DNA from: UBA4416 sp943362175
GTDB taxonomy: Bacteria > Bacteroidota > Bacteroidia > B-17B0 > Aurantibacillaceae
DNA: 64,000 bases
Direction of reading: 5' to 3'
NCBI GenBank assembly: GCA_943362175.1
Contig: CALRIU020000002.1
Coordinates: 335,000 to 398,999 of the forward strand
Shown: piece after piece, positions 49,859 to 58,295 of the stretch
Layout of the letters: the number at the start of each line of letters is the position of its first letter
Position numbering within the stretch: the stretch's first letter is position 1
Translations under genes and position numbers: made by a program
The notes under the pieces: generated by a model
The model's database searches: none
Told to the model about the DNA's origin: nothing
What the model saw: the letters and a program-made list of their open reading frames with translations, nothing else

Positions 49859-52093
49859 ATGATCAACGAAAAAACCAGACTACTCTTTCGATGGCTCAGC
49901 AGAGAAAAAAAAGTTGTTTACAACATTTATGCGCTGGCGCTGGTGCAGGGTGCGCTTTACGTCAGCATCCCGCTGACGATACAAGGCATCATCACCTATA
50001 CCATGGCCGGGAGGTTTTCGGCCTCGCTGGTACTACTGAGCCTGCTTACCGTTGCGGTGAGCTTATTTATCGGATTGCTCCAGCTATGGCAGATGCGCCT
50101 GAACGAAACATTGCAGGAGCGCATTTTTTGCGGGCTTACTGAGCGTGTGGCTAAAGTAAGCGTGGATGACAACATCGTCCGGCAAAAGATCGCACACTTT
50201 TTAGAGGTGGTCACGCTGCAGAAAGGCATCGGTAAGATCCTGCTGGATCTATCCTTTTCGATCATTGCCATCCTGTTTGGCCTTTTGCTTCTTCCGGCGT
50301 ACAGCGGCTGGTTCGTGATCTTTTCGGTGGTGCTCGGCGTGGTGTTTTACCTTATTGTGGCATACTACGGCAAAAAAGCCCAGGACGCCAACATCGACAC
50401 ATCAACTCAAAAATACCAGATCTTTCATACACTCAATTCGGGGGAACCGAACAAGGACCAAATCGATGCGGAGCTGAGCGGGTATCTCGAACACCGGAAA
50501 GATTATTACACGACGTTCGAGAAACAATACAAAGGCATCCTGTTCGTAAAGATCATCTTCATCAGCGTAGTGCTGTTTCTTGGCGCTTACCTCGTACAGA
50601 TCGGGGAGCTGAACATCGGCCAGTTCGTGGCCTCCGAGATTATCATCCTCCTGATCATCAATTCCGTTGAAAAACTCGTGGGAAGCCTGGGCACCTGCTA
50701 CGATATGGTTACGGCGCTCTACAAGATCGAGTTGATCTTTGCAAAATCGCCTGAGGAATCTTACCTGCGGTCAGACGATGGCCACTACCTGAGCGCTACA
50801 CGCCATATCTACCGGCCGAATTATGCGAAACAGATGAAACGGCTGTTTTACGCTGCCCTGCTGAGCTGCCTGGTCGTTCTTTTTCTGCCCTGGACACAAA
50901 GTGTAAGCATGACGGGCGAGGTAAGCGTACTTAACCCCGAGAGCAAGCCGCAGCAGGTAACCTCGAGGATTGCCGGGCGCGTGGAAAAATGGTACATCAG
51001 GGATGGCGACTTCGTCCATAAAAATGATACGATTGCCTTTATTTCCGAGATCAAGGAGGAATACATGGACTCACTGCTGGTGCAGCGTTCGGAATCCCAG
51101 GTAAAAGCCAAAGAAGTGTCGTTACAGTCGTACGAAAACAAAGTGAATTCCATCAACGAGCAAATCGACGCGATCAATAAATCCCTTCGCCTGAAAACCG
51201 AGCAGGTGAAAAACAAGATCCTCCAGGTGAAGGCAAAGCTATCAAGCGACAGCGCCGAAGCCCAGGCCTCGGCCAATAATTACAAGGTGGCCGACGAACA
51301 ATTCAGGAGATACGAAGATTTGCTGGGCAAAGGCGTGATCTCCAAAACAGACCTGGAGAACCGGAAAGTGAAAGTGCAGGAGGCATACGCCAAGAAGATC
51401 TCCGCTGAAAATAAGATCACAGCTACCAAGAATGAGCTCCTGAACGCGGAGCTGGAGCTGAACACCACGCTCCAGGAATATAACGAAAAGCTGATGAAGG
51501 CAGAGTCTGATAAATTCAGCACCATCTCGATGGTATATGATACGGAAGGTTCCCTGACGAAGTTGCAGAACCAGCTGTCGAATTATGCGTTGCGCAGCAC
51601 GTATTACTATGTGCTGGCTCCGCAGGACGGTTACGTGAACAACCTCGCGCTGAAAGGCGTAGGCGAGATCGTGAAAGAAGGCGGCATGCTGTGCAGCATC
51701 GTTCCGGTGCAGAAAGAGCAGGCCGTTGAGCTTTACATCGACCCGGTCGATCTTCCACTGCTTGCCAAAGGACAGAACGTGCAGCTCATTTTTGACGGCT
51801 GGCCGGCTTTCGTATTCTCCGGCTGGCCCGGCATCAGCTATGGCAGCTACAGCGCCGAAATCGTAACCTTCGACAAGGTCATTTCCGCTAACGGAAAATT
51901 CAGGGTACTGGCGGTGCGCACCAATGAGCGATGGCCGGACGCCATCCAGATCGGCGGCGGTACAAAAGGTTTCGCCATGCTCGGCAACGTTCCGGTGATC
52001 TACGAATTATGGCGGAAGGCCAACGGCTTCCCGCCGGAGTTTTATAAACCAAAAACACAAACAAACAATGAGTCCGACGGTAAGAAGAAATAG
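49859..52093 (+). CDS. Fusion of ABC-exporter transmembrane domain (no ATPase) and HlyD-type membrane fusion protein
   Basis: A 744-residue protein. Residues about 20-295 form a type I ABC exporter membrane domain (five to six helices: NIYALALVQGALYVSIPL, SLVLLSLLTVAVSLFIGLLQLWQM, LLDLSFSIIAILFGLLLLPAYSG, WFVIFSVVLGVVFYLIVAYYG, ILFVKIIFISVVLFLGAYLVQIG, QFVASEIIILLIINSVEKL). Where the nucleotide-binding domain should start, a further helix (330-348) leads into a HlyD adaptor: barrel-sandwich SRIAGRVEKWYIRDGDFVHKNDTI, a coiled coil (about 400-580) and ALRSTYYYVLAPQDGYVNNLALKGVGEIVKEGG. No Walker motif is present. It follows dltA by 51 bases and overlaps the TolC-like gene. Confidence 0.82.
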   Translation: MINEKTRLLFRWLSREKKVVYNIYALALVQGALYVSIPLTIQGIITYTMAGRFSASLVLLSLLTVAVSLFIGLLQLWQMRLNETLQERIFCGLTERVAKVSVDDNIVRQKIAHFLEVVTLQKGIGKILLDLSFSIIAILFGLLLLPAYSGWFVIFSVVLGVVFYLIVAYYGKKAQDANIDTSTQKYQIFHTLNSGEPNKDQIDAELSGYLEHRKDYYTTFEKQYKGILFVKIIFISVVLFLGAYLVQIGELNIGQFVASEIIILLIINSVEKLVGSLGTCYDMVTALYKIELIFAKSPEESYLRSDDGHYLSATRHIYRPNYAKQMKRLFYAALLSCLVVLFLPWTQSVSMTGEVSVLNPESKPQQVTSRIAGRVEKWYIRDGDFVHKNDTIAFISEIKEEYMDSLLVQRSESQVKAKEVSLQSYENKVNSINEQIDAINKSLRLKTEQVKNKILQVKAKLSSDSAEAQASANNYKVADEQFRRYEDLLGKGVISKTDLENRKVKVQEAYAKKISAENKITATKNELLNAELELNTTLQEYNEKLMKAESDKFSTISMVYDTEGSLTKLQNQLSNYALRSTYYYVLAPQDGYVNNLALKGVGEIVKEGGMLCSIVPVQKEQAVELYIDPVDLPLLAKGQNVQLIFDGWPAFVFSGWPGISYGSYSAEIVTFDKVISANGKFRVLAVRTNERWPDAIQIGGGTKGFAMLGNVPVIYELWRKANGFPPEFYKPKTQTNNESDGKKK

Positions 52094-53471
52094 TCTGGTA
52101 CTTTTGCTGATGGTTCTGGGCAGGCTTTGTGTTTCGCAAACGGGTGCCTTGTATGATTACAACACCTTCCTGAACTCCGTTAAAGACGCCAACCCGCTGG
52201 CCGGGAAAGCGAGGAACAGCGGCGAATACGGCAGATCCATGCTGAAGGCGGCCAGGGGCAATTTCGATCCGCAGCTTTCCTCATCGATCGAGAGCAAGCA
52301 GTTTAAATCCTCTCATTACTACACCTTCGGAAGCGCCGAGCTGAAACAGCCTTTATACACCTCTCAATACCTCAAGCTGGGCTACCAGTACGGTGATGGC
52401 GTTTACCTGAACCCGGAGCGGAACACACCGCAAAGCGGAACCCCATACATCGGCATGGAAGCCAGCATCCTGCAAGGGCTTTTATTCGACAAGCGACGCG
52501 CAGAAGTGGTGAAAGCCAGGCACTATTACGACTATTTCGATGCCGAGCAAAAGATCCAGATGAACGACCTGTTGTACACCGCTTCCGGAACCTATGCCGA
52601 AGTGCTCTACACAAAAAAAGTAAGCGGACTGTACGCCTATTTCGCCGACCTCGCCAATGAAAGGCTGAGGGGCATCAGCGCTCTTTCCTCAGCCGGCGAA
52701 CGCCCATCCATCGACACCATCGAGGCCGCCATTTTTCTACAGGGCCGGCTGCTGGACCAGCAAGCGGGAAAAATCGAGCTTTTTAAAAAACTGACCGAAA
52801 TATCCTTCCTTAACCCGCAGTCTCAGGATGCATCCACCCCGCAGATTAGCTTCTCCGACAGCCTTGAGCTGCTGTACAACCTCGCTGTAAAAAGCGTGGG
52901 GCGCACGATGGCCGGCGAACAGGCAACCAATCCCCTGATTGCTCAATACATGGCGAAGCAGAAAGTACTCGACACCGAAAAACGACTGAAGCGTGAAATG
53001 ATAAAGCCCGTGCTGGATGTGAGCTATAATTTTCTGAATGCCTCAAACGACGTATCATCCCCAAACCTTAGCATCAACAATTATAAATGGGGCGCGACCT
53101 TCTCACTGCCCTTATTCCTGCGCAAATCGAGGAACGAATATAAAATGGCTACTCTGGAAGCGAACAGCAACCGGCTGGAAACCGTAAACAAACAAAACCA
53201 GATCCATTTCAAACGACGCTATATCCTCGAAGCCCTCGGGATTACGGCCGGACAGATCAGCAATGCCGAACGCTCGGCAGCATACAGCAAACTTCTGGTG
53301 GAAGCCGAGCGGCTCAAATTCGCGAATGGCGAAAGCTCGCTGTTCCTGCTGAACTCCCGCGAAAGCAAGTGGCTTGAAACGGAATTGAAGCTGGCCGAAT
53401 ACCGGCTGAAGTTCATCAAAACGTTTCTCGAGCTCACTTACGTGAACGGCGATCTGAGATACGAATTATAA
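52068..53471 (+). CDS. TolC-family outer-membrane channel
   Basis: A 467-residue outer-membrane efflux protein with a signal peptide (SLVLLLMVLGRLCVSQ). It has the duplicated TolC plan: alternating coiled-coil helices and beta strands, for example FDPQLSSSIESKQFKSSHYYTFGSAELKQPLYTSQYLKLGYQYGDGVYL, and in the second half IKPVLDVSYNFLNASN...NYKWGATFSLPLFLRKSRNEYKMATLEANSN. The GATFSLPLFLRKSR element is typical. It should form the outer-membrane exit duct for the HlyD adaptor. Its start lies 26 bases inside the fusion gene, so the two are co-translated; it ends the dlt-like operon. Confidence 0.87.
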   Translation: MSPTVRRNSLVLLLMVLGRLCVSQTGALYDYNTFLNSVKDANPLAGKARNSGEYGRSMLKAARGNFDPQLSSSIESKQFKSSHYYTFGSAELKQPLYTSQYLKLGYQYGDGVYLNPERNTPQSGTPYIGMEASILQGLLFDKRRAEVVKARHYYDYFDAEQKIQMNDLLYTASGTYAEVLYTKKVSGLYAYFADLANERLRGISALSSAGERPSIDTIEAAIFLQGRLLDQQAGKIELFKKLTEISFLNPQSQDASTPQISFSDSLELLYNLAVKSVGRTMAGEQATNPLIAQYMAKQKVLDTEKRLKREMIKPVLDVSYNFLNASNDVSSPNLSINNYKWGATFSLPLFLRKSRNEYKMATLEANSNRLETVNKQNQIHFKRRYILEALGITAGQISNAERSAAYSKLLVEAERLKFANGESSLFLLNSRESKWLETELKLAEYRLKFIKTFLELTYVNGDLRYEL

Positions 53472-53609
53472 TAAGCCGCTCCAAAGGATGCTCCCCGGCA
53501 CATCACGGGTGAGGGGGCGTTCCGGATGGCCGGGCAGATCACCCCTATCTTCCACCGTCATTGGCATTTATCCGTCATTTTACGTAAATTCGGCATTTGA
53601 TTCAGAGCC

Positions 53610-55055
53610 ATGTTAAAACTAAAAAATTACATCAACGGAGAGCTGGTTGAACCGCAATCCAATCAGTATATCGATAATTACGATCCATCGCGCGGCGTGG
53701 TCTATTCCCATATTCCGGACAGCGACGAACGTGATGCCGAAACGGCCATTGCTGCTGCCAAAGCGGCCTTCCCGGCCTGGAGTGTTCTGTCCAAGGACAA
53801 ACGTTCGGCTTACCTGGTGAAGATTGCTGCCATCATCGAAGAACAGCTTCATGAGCTGGCTGTAGCTGAAAGCCTGGATAACGGAAAGCCTCTGCACCTG
53901 GCAAAAACCGTCGACATTCCAAGAGCGGCTGCCAATTTTCATTTTTATGGAACCGGCATTCTGCATTACGCGGCGCATGCGCACAGCATGGAAGATACGG
54001 CCATTAACTATACGCTCCGCCAACCGGTGGGCGTGGCAGGTTGTATCTCTCCCTGGAACCTGCCCTTATACCTTTTCAGCTGGAAAATAGCACCGGCCCT
54101 GGCGGCAGGCTGCACCGTGGTGGCCAAGCCATCCGAGATCACGCCAATGACGGCTTACCTGCTTTCGGAGATCTGCATCAAAGCGGGCTTACCGAAAGGG
54201 GTTCTGAACATTGTACATGGCTACGGCCACAAAGTAGGAAACGCCATCGTCGGACATAAAGATGTACCGCTGATCTCTTTTACAGGCGGCACCAAAACAG
54301 GCGCCGGCATTGCCTCTGTGGCAGCGCCCATGTTTAAGAAGCTCTCCCTGGAACTGGGTGGCAAAAATCCGAATATCATTTTCGCGGATTGTGATTATGA
54401 AAAAATGCTTTCTACCACTATGCTATCGTCTTTCGCCAACCAGGGCCAGATCTGCCTCTGCGGCTCCCGGATCTTTGTGGAACGGCCGATCTACGAAAAG
54501 TTCAAAACGGATTTTGTTGCTAAAACACAAAAACTTGTCGTAGGCGCCCCACTGGACGAGAAAACAAAAATCGGCGCCGTGGTTTCCAAACCTCACATGG
54601 AAAAAATACTTTCCTACATTGAGCTGGCCAAAGAGGAAGGAGGAACCATTCTTTGTGGAGGCAGCAGGCAGACCGTTAGTGGTGAATTTGAGAATGGCTA
54701 CTACCTGCAGCCTACCATCATCGAAGGCCTGGCTTACGATTGCCGTACCAACCAGGAGGAGATCTTCGGACCTGTAGTCACGATCATGCCTTTCGACACG
54801 GAAGAAGAGGTCATGATGTACGCCAACTCTACCCAGTACGGCCTTGCCTCTACCGTGTGGACACAGGACATTACCAAAGCCAACCGCGTGGCCCTGAACC
54901 TGCACACCGGCATCGTGTGGGTGAACTGCTGGCTGCTCCGCGATCTGCGAACGCCTTTCGGTGGCGTAAAATCTTCTGGCGTAGGCAGGGAAGGCGGCTT
55001 CGAAGCGCTGGACTTCTTCACCGAACCGAAGAACGTTTGCGTTAAGTTAAAATAA
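53610..55055 (+). CDS. Aldehyde dehydrogenase, ALDH8-like (2-aminomuconate-semialdehyde dehydrogenase type)
   Basis: A 481-residue NAD-dependent aldehyde dehydrogenase. PVGVAGCISPWNLPLYLFSWKIAPALAAGCTVVAKPSE binds the cofactor; FTGGTKTGAGI, LELGGKNPNIIF (general base Glu) and SSFANQGQICLCGSRIFV with the catalytic Cys follow. VNCWLLRDLRTPFGGVKSSGVGREGG near the end and DIPRAAANFHFYGTGILHYA closely match human ALDH8A1 and bacterial aminomuconate-semialdehyde dehydrogenases, which oxidise an intermediate of the kynurenine/nitrobenzoate pathway. A RidA-type deaminase gene 1.5 kb downstream supports this. A 17-base-pair hairpin follows. Confidence 0.87.
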   Translation: MLKLKNYINGELVEPQSNQYIDNYDPSRGVVYSHIPDSDERDAETAIAAAKAAFPAWSVLSKDKRSAYLVKIAAIIEEQLHELAVAESLDNGKPLHLAKTVDIPRAAANFHFYGTGILHYAAHAHSMEDTAINYTLRQPVGVAGCISPWNLPLYLFSWKIAPALAAGCTVVAKPSEITPMTAYLLSEICIKAGLPKGVLNIVHGYGHKVGNAIVGHKDVPLISFTGGTKTGAGIASVAAPMFKKLSLELGGKNPNIIFADCDYEKMLSTTMLSSFANQGQICLCGSRIFVERPIYEKFKTDFVAKTQKLVVGAPLDEKTKIGAVVSKPHMEKILSYIELAKEEGGTILCGGSRQTVSGEFENGYYLQPTIIEGLAYDCRTNQEEIFGPVVTIMPFDTEEEVMMYANSTQYGLASTVWTQDITKANRVALNLHTGIVWVNCWLLRDLRTPFGGVKSSGVGREGGFEALDFFTEPKNVCVKLK

Positions 55056-55060
55056 ACAAA

Positions 55061-55097
55061 GCTTACCGGTCAGGTTTAATAAACCTGACCGGTAAGC
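55061..55097. terminator. Perfect 17-base-pair hairpin between the ALDH8-like gene and thiL
   Basis: GCTTACCGGTCAGGTTT (55061-55077), loop AAT, then the exact complement at 55081-55097. It starts 5 bases after one stop and ends 16 bases before the thiL ATG. It lacks a T-run, so it may be a terminator, attenuator or repeat. Confidence 0.55.
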
Positions 55098-55113
55098 GCA
55101 ATATAGAAACAGA

Positions 55114-56157
55114 ATGTTAGAAAACAGCGGAAGAACAGAATTAACCTCCCTCGGGGAATTTGGATTGATCAATCATTTAACGGAACATGTAGAAATCTAC
55201 AACCCTGCCTCCTCGCTGAAAGGCATTGGCGACGATGCAGCGGTCATCAAATACGACAACGATAAAAGCACCCTGGTTTCGACCGATATGCTGGTGGAAG
55301 GTGTTCACTTCGACCTGACTTATTCACCCTTAAAGCATTTGGGTTTTAAAGCCATTGCTGTGAACCTGTCGGACATCTGTGCCATGAACGGTACACCGAA
55401 ACAGGTGACGGTGAGCATCGCCGCTTCCAACCGTTTCTCAGTAGAGGCCCTGGAAGAGCTCTATGCGGGTATGTTATATGCCTGCAAAAAGTATAAGGTC
55501 GATCTGGTGGGTGGTGATACCACGTCGAGTACCAGCGGGCTCATCATCAGTGTGACGGCTATCGGCGAAGCAAAGCCGGAAGACATTGTATACAGGAACG
55601 GTGCGAAGGAAAAAGACCTGGTATGCGTTACGGGCGACCTTGGCGGTGCTTACATGGGCCTGCAGATCCTGGAACGCGAAAAATTCGTCTTCAAAGACAA
55701 TCCGCAATTGCAGCCTGATCTCGAAGGCAATGACTACATCCTCGAACGTCAGCTGAAACCGGAAGCACGTGTGGATATTATTGAGCTCTTCAAAAGCCTG
55801 AACATCAAGCCTAGCTCTATGATTGATGTGAGCGATGGACTGGCCTCCGAGCTCATGCACCTCTGCACCCAATCGGGTGTGGGCTGCGAACTGTACGAAG
55901 ACAAAATTCCGCTCGATCCGCAAACCTTCGACAGGGCAAGGGAATTCAGCCTCGATCCAACGGTCTGCGCCCTGAGTGGCGGCGAAGATTATGAGCTCTT
56001 GTTTACTTTGCCGATGAGCGAATACGACAAGATCAAAAACCTTCCCGACTTTACGATCATCGGCCACATCACGCCTAAAAGCAGCGGCCTGAACCTCATT
56101 GCGAAAGCCGGAACCTCTCACCCGATCACGGCCCAGGGCTGGAATTCATTTAAGTAA
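55114..56157 (+). CDS. thiL: Thiamine-monophosphate kinase ThiL
   Basis: A 347-residue kinase that phosphorylates thiamine phosphate to thiamine diphosphate, the last step of the pathway at the left end of the window. Recognised from LGEFGLINHLTE, GIGDDAAVI, LVSTDMLVEGVHFDL (metal-binding aspartates), HLGFKAIAVNLSDICAMNG, VDLVGGDTTSS, CVTGDLGGAYMGLQIL, KPSSMIDVSDGLASELMHLC and LSGGEDYELLFTLP. The PurM-like two-domain fold and length fit. It is 58 bases after the ALDH gene, behind the strong hairpin, so it may be transcribed with it only in part. Confidence 0.94.
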   Translation: MLENSGRTELTSLGEFGLINHLTEHVEIYNPASSLKGIGDDAAVIKYDNDKSTLVSTDMLVEGVHFDLTYSPLKHLGFKAIAVNLSDICAMNGTPKQVTVSIAASNRFSVEALEELYAGMLYACKKYKVDLVGGDTTSSTSGLIISVTAIGEAKPEDIVYRNGAKEKDLVCVTGDLGGAYMGLQILEREKFVFKDNPQLQPDLEGNDYILERQLKPEARVDIIELFKSLNIKPSSMIDVSDGLASELMHLCTQSGVGCELYEDKIPLDPQTFDRAREFSLDPTVCALSGGEDYELLFTLPMSEYDKIKNLPDFTIIGHITPKSSGLNLIAKAGTSHPITAQGWNSFK

Positions 56158-56176
56158 ATTGTGTACATTTAATCTG

Positions 56177-56518
56177 ATGATAAAACACAGCCTTCTATTC
56201 TTCAGCCTCTGTTACCTGCTCCTGGCCTGCGACGTCAGGAAAAGCAGCATCAGCGGAACAGTGGTGAGCAAGAGCACAGGCAAAGGCGTGGCCGGAGTGC
56301 TGATCAATTTTGTGCAATGCAAAAACAACGGGGAGAACTGTTCGGAAATTATCATCGGGCAGATCTATACCAATGCCGACGGAAGCTTTATCATTTCTGA
56401 GAAAACGGGATCCAAATCAAAGACCAAATGGATTACTGCCTACAAAGACGGAAAAAAGCTGGCACAAAAAGATAACGTCGGACTCAACGACAAGAACATT
56501 CAGATTGACATACCATAA
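56177..56518 (+). CDS. Small lipoprotein with CarboxypepD_reg/transthyretin-like domain
   Basis: A 113-residue lipoprotein: signal KHSLLFFSLCYLLLAC with lipobox LLAC, then a single beta-sandwich-like domain, SSISGTVVSKSTGKGVAGVLINFVQC...TNADGSFIISEKTG...WITAYKDGKKL, which follows the carboxypeptidase-regulatory-like (transthyretin-type) pattern SGTVxDxxTGKPVxGA...T-D-x-x-G-x-F. Such domains often bind other envelope proteins. I start at the ATG at 56177, since the longer open frame would begin inside thiL. It is 19 bases after thiL. Confidence 0.68.
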   Translation: MIKHSLLFFSLCYLLLACDVRKSSISGTVVSKSTGKGVAGVLINFVQCKNNGENCSEIIIGQIYTNADGSFIISEKTGSKSKTKWITAYKDGKKLAQKDNVGLNDKNIQIDIP

Positions 56519-56548
56519 AACGCATACCACACGATTAAACCAAAGACC

Positions 56549-56971
56549 ATGAGCAACGAATCATCTATCGAATCTTCCAAAGCCCCTGAACCTGTAGGCT
56601 TATACCCGCACGCACGCCGCGTCGGCAATTTATTATTTTTAAGCGGTGTCGGTCCGCGTGAGCGTGGCACAAAGAAAATCCCGGGTGTGGAACTGGATGA
56701 GCAGGGAAATATTACCTCTTATGATATCGAAACGCAATGTCATTCCGTATTCAGGAACATCCGATACATTCTCGAAGATGCCGGCAGCTCCTGGGACAGG
56801 ATCGTGGATGTGCAGGTATTCCTGACCAACATGAAGGATGACTTCCCGAAATACAATAAGCTCTGGGCGGAGTACTTTAAAGAAAATCCTCCCTGCCGCA
56901 CCACCATCGAGATCAACTGCCTGCCTACGCCTATTGCCATTGAGCTGAAGGTGATTGCAACGATCGACTAG
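56549..56971 (+). CDS. RidA-family deaminase, 2-aminomuconate deaminase-like
   Basis: A 140-residue Rid/YjgF/YER057c-family protein. GLYPHARRVGNLLFLSGVGPR, GNITSYDIETQCHSVFRNIRYILEDAGSSWDRIVDVQVFLTNMKDDFPKYNKLWAEYF and CRTTIEINCLPTPIAIELKVIATI show the trimeric deaminase fold. The P-H-x-R-R-V-G-N-x-L-F-x-S-G start and R-T-T-I-E are shared with 2-aminomuconate deaminases, which follow the semialdehyde dehydrogenase encoded at 53610. Generic imine deaminase activity is the alternative. Confidence 0.82.
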   Translation: MSNESSIESSKAPEPVGLYPHARRVGNLLFLSGVGPRERGTKKIPGVELDEQGNITSYDIETQCHSVFRNIRYILEDAGSSWDRIVDVQVFLTNMKDDFPKYNKLWAEYFKENPPCRTTIEINCLPTPIAIELKVIATID

Positions 56972-56986
56972 ACCTTTCTAAAACCG

Positions 56987-57694
56987 ATGGACATGAACGC
57001 ATCTTTCCGCGAGAATGGTTTTGCGGTCATCGAAGGACTTTATTCCCACAGCGAAGCCGATGCTCTAATCTCCCTGATTGACGGAGCATCCGGGGACCGG
57101 GAGGCATTCCGGCGTTCTTCGCATCTTTTTGCCATCAGGCAGTTCCTCAAAGAAATTCCGGAAACGATCCCGGCAATCTTCAACGGTAAGCTGCGTACAC
57201 TTATTGCCACTCACCTTGGTCCGGGCTACTTCCCGGTCAAGTCCATTTACTTTGATAAGCCTGCCGGCTCCAACTGGTTTGTGGCTTATCACCAGGACCT
57301 CACTATTTCTGTAGATAAAAAAACCGATCTTGAAGGTTACAGCTCCTGGACGGTGAAGCAAAACCAGTTTGCCGTACAACCCCCGCTGGCTGTCCTTGAA
57401 AACATCGTTACGCTGCGCATTCACCTCGATGATACGGATGAGCACAATGGCGCGCTGAATGTGCTGAAGGGCTCGCACCGGAAAGGCATTTACCGCCCTG
57501 AAAATATAGACATGACACAGGAAACCGAACATTGCTGCCGTGTGAAAAAAGGAGGACTGATGCTGATGAAGCCTTTGCTGATGCATGCCTCACGCCGCAG
57601 CAGCAATGGGCGCAGAAGACGGGTCATCCATATTGAATTTTCGAATACGCTGCTTCCTTCCGGTCTGCTTTGGGCGGAAAGACTCACTATGTAG
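56987..57694 (+). CDS. Phytanoyl-CoA dioxygenase (PhyH)-family Fe(II)/2-oxoglutarate oxygenase
   Basis: A 235-residue double-stranded beta-helix oxygenase. FRENGFAVIEGLYSHSEADALISLID starts the PhyH pattern; VAYHQDLTISVD gives the H-x-D part of the iron triad; LENIVTLRIHLDDTDEHNGALNVLKGSHRKG is the typical strand/loop; LMKPLLMHASRRSS gives the distal His, and RRVIHIEFSN the arginine that binds 2-oxoglutarate. Substrate unknown. It is 15 bases after the RidA-type gene, so likely in the same operon as the presumed kynurenine genes. Confidence 0.85.
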   Translation: MDMNASFRENGFAVIEGLYSHSEADALISLIDGASGDREAFRRSSHLFAIRQFLKEIPETIPAIFNGKLRTLIATHLGPGYFPVKSIYFDKPAGSNWFVAYHQDLTISVDKKTDLEGYSSWTVKQNQFAVQPPLAVLENIVTLRIHLDDTDEHNGALNVLKGSHRKGIYRPENIDMTQETEHCCRVKKGGLMLMKPLLMHASRRSSNGRRRRVIHIEFSNTLLPSGLLWAERLTM

Positions 57695-57901
57695 AACACT
57701 TTCCTGTTTTCGGGGCAAAGTTTCCACAACGTGCTCTGAAGCCGTCTTCTGTTAACCGAACGCCTGTAAAGCAGAAACAGCGGGACTCCCTGTGTAATAG
57801 GCCATGCCGTGCATTACCCGTACCATGAGCGTGCGAACGATGCCATCATCCATTTTCGGAACGATTTTGGCAAATTTTGTCACCATAAAGCGATTTGCTC
57901 T

Positions 57902-58294
57902 ATGCATCACCTTCTGTTTATCAAACTTCTCAGCGAAAAAACCGAGTCCGGTTACAGGCAGATTTATGATGCTTATGCATCCCGCTTATATGCCTTTATC
58001 TTGCCGGTAGTAGAACATAAAAGCAGCGCGGAAGAGGTGGTTGTCAAAACATTTACCACGCTTTGGGATGGGCCGCCGGTGCTGAGTCTTCAGCATCCCG
58101 ACCCCTTTCTTTTCCTGCTGCAAAACATGGTGATGCAGCTAACGGATCAGGGAGCCATACCGGTTGCTATCAGGCAAAAGATAGTAAACCGTGTAAAAGA
58201 GCTCAGGCGACAACCTCAACTCATTGTTGTAAAGCCTCACGCATCGCAACAAGACCATCCTTCCGTCGGATTCATCCCGAGGCCTTCCGCCTGA
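57902..58294 (+). CDS. Sigma-70 region 2-like protein without region 4
   Basis: A 130-residue protein. LLSEKTESGYRQIYDAYASRLYAFILPVVEHKSSAEEVVVKTFTTLWDGPP matches the ECF sigma factor region 2 pattern (F/Y-x-x-x-Y-D-x-Y...A-E-x-x-V-x-x-x-F-x-x-x-W). The C-terminal half (QHPDPFLFLLQNMVMQLTDQG...RVKELRRQPQ) has no recognisable region 4 helix-turn-helix. It could be a decayed sigma factor, an anti-sigma decoy, or a small regulator. I start at the ATG at 57902; the frame is open upstream. Its stop is one base from the convergent YitT gene. Confidence 0.55.
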   Translation: MHHLLFIKLLSEKTESGYRQIYDAYASRLYAFILPVVEHKSSAEEVVVKTFTTLWDGPPVLSLQHPDPFLFLLQNMVMQLTDQGAIPVAIRQKIVNRVKELRRQPQLIVVKPHASQQDHPSVGFIPRPSA

Positions 58295-58295
58295 A

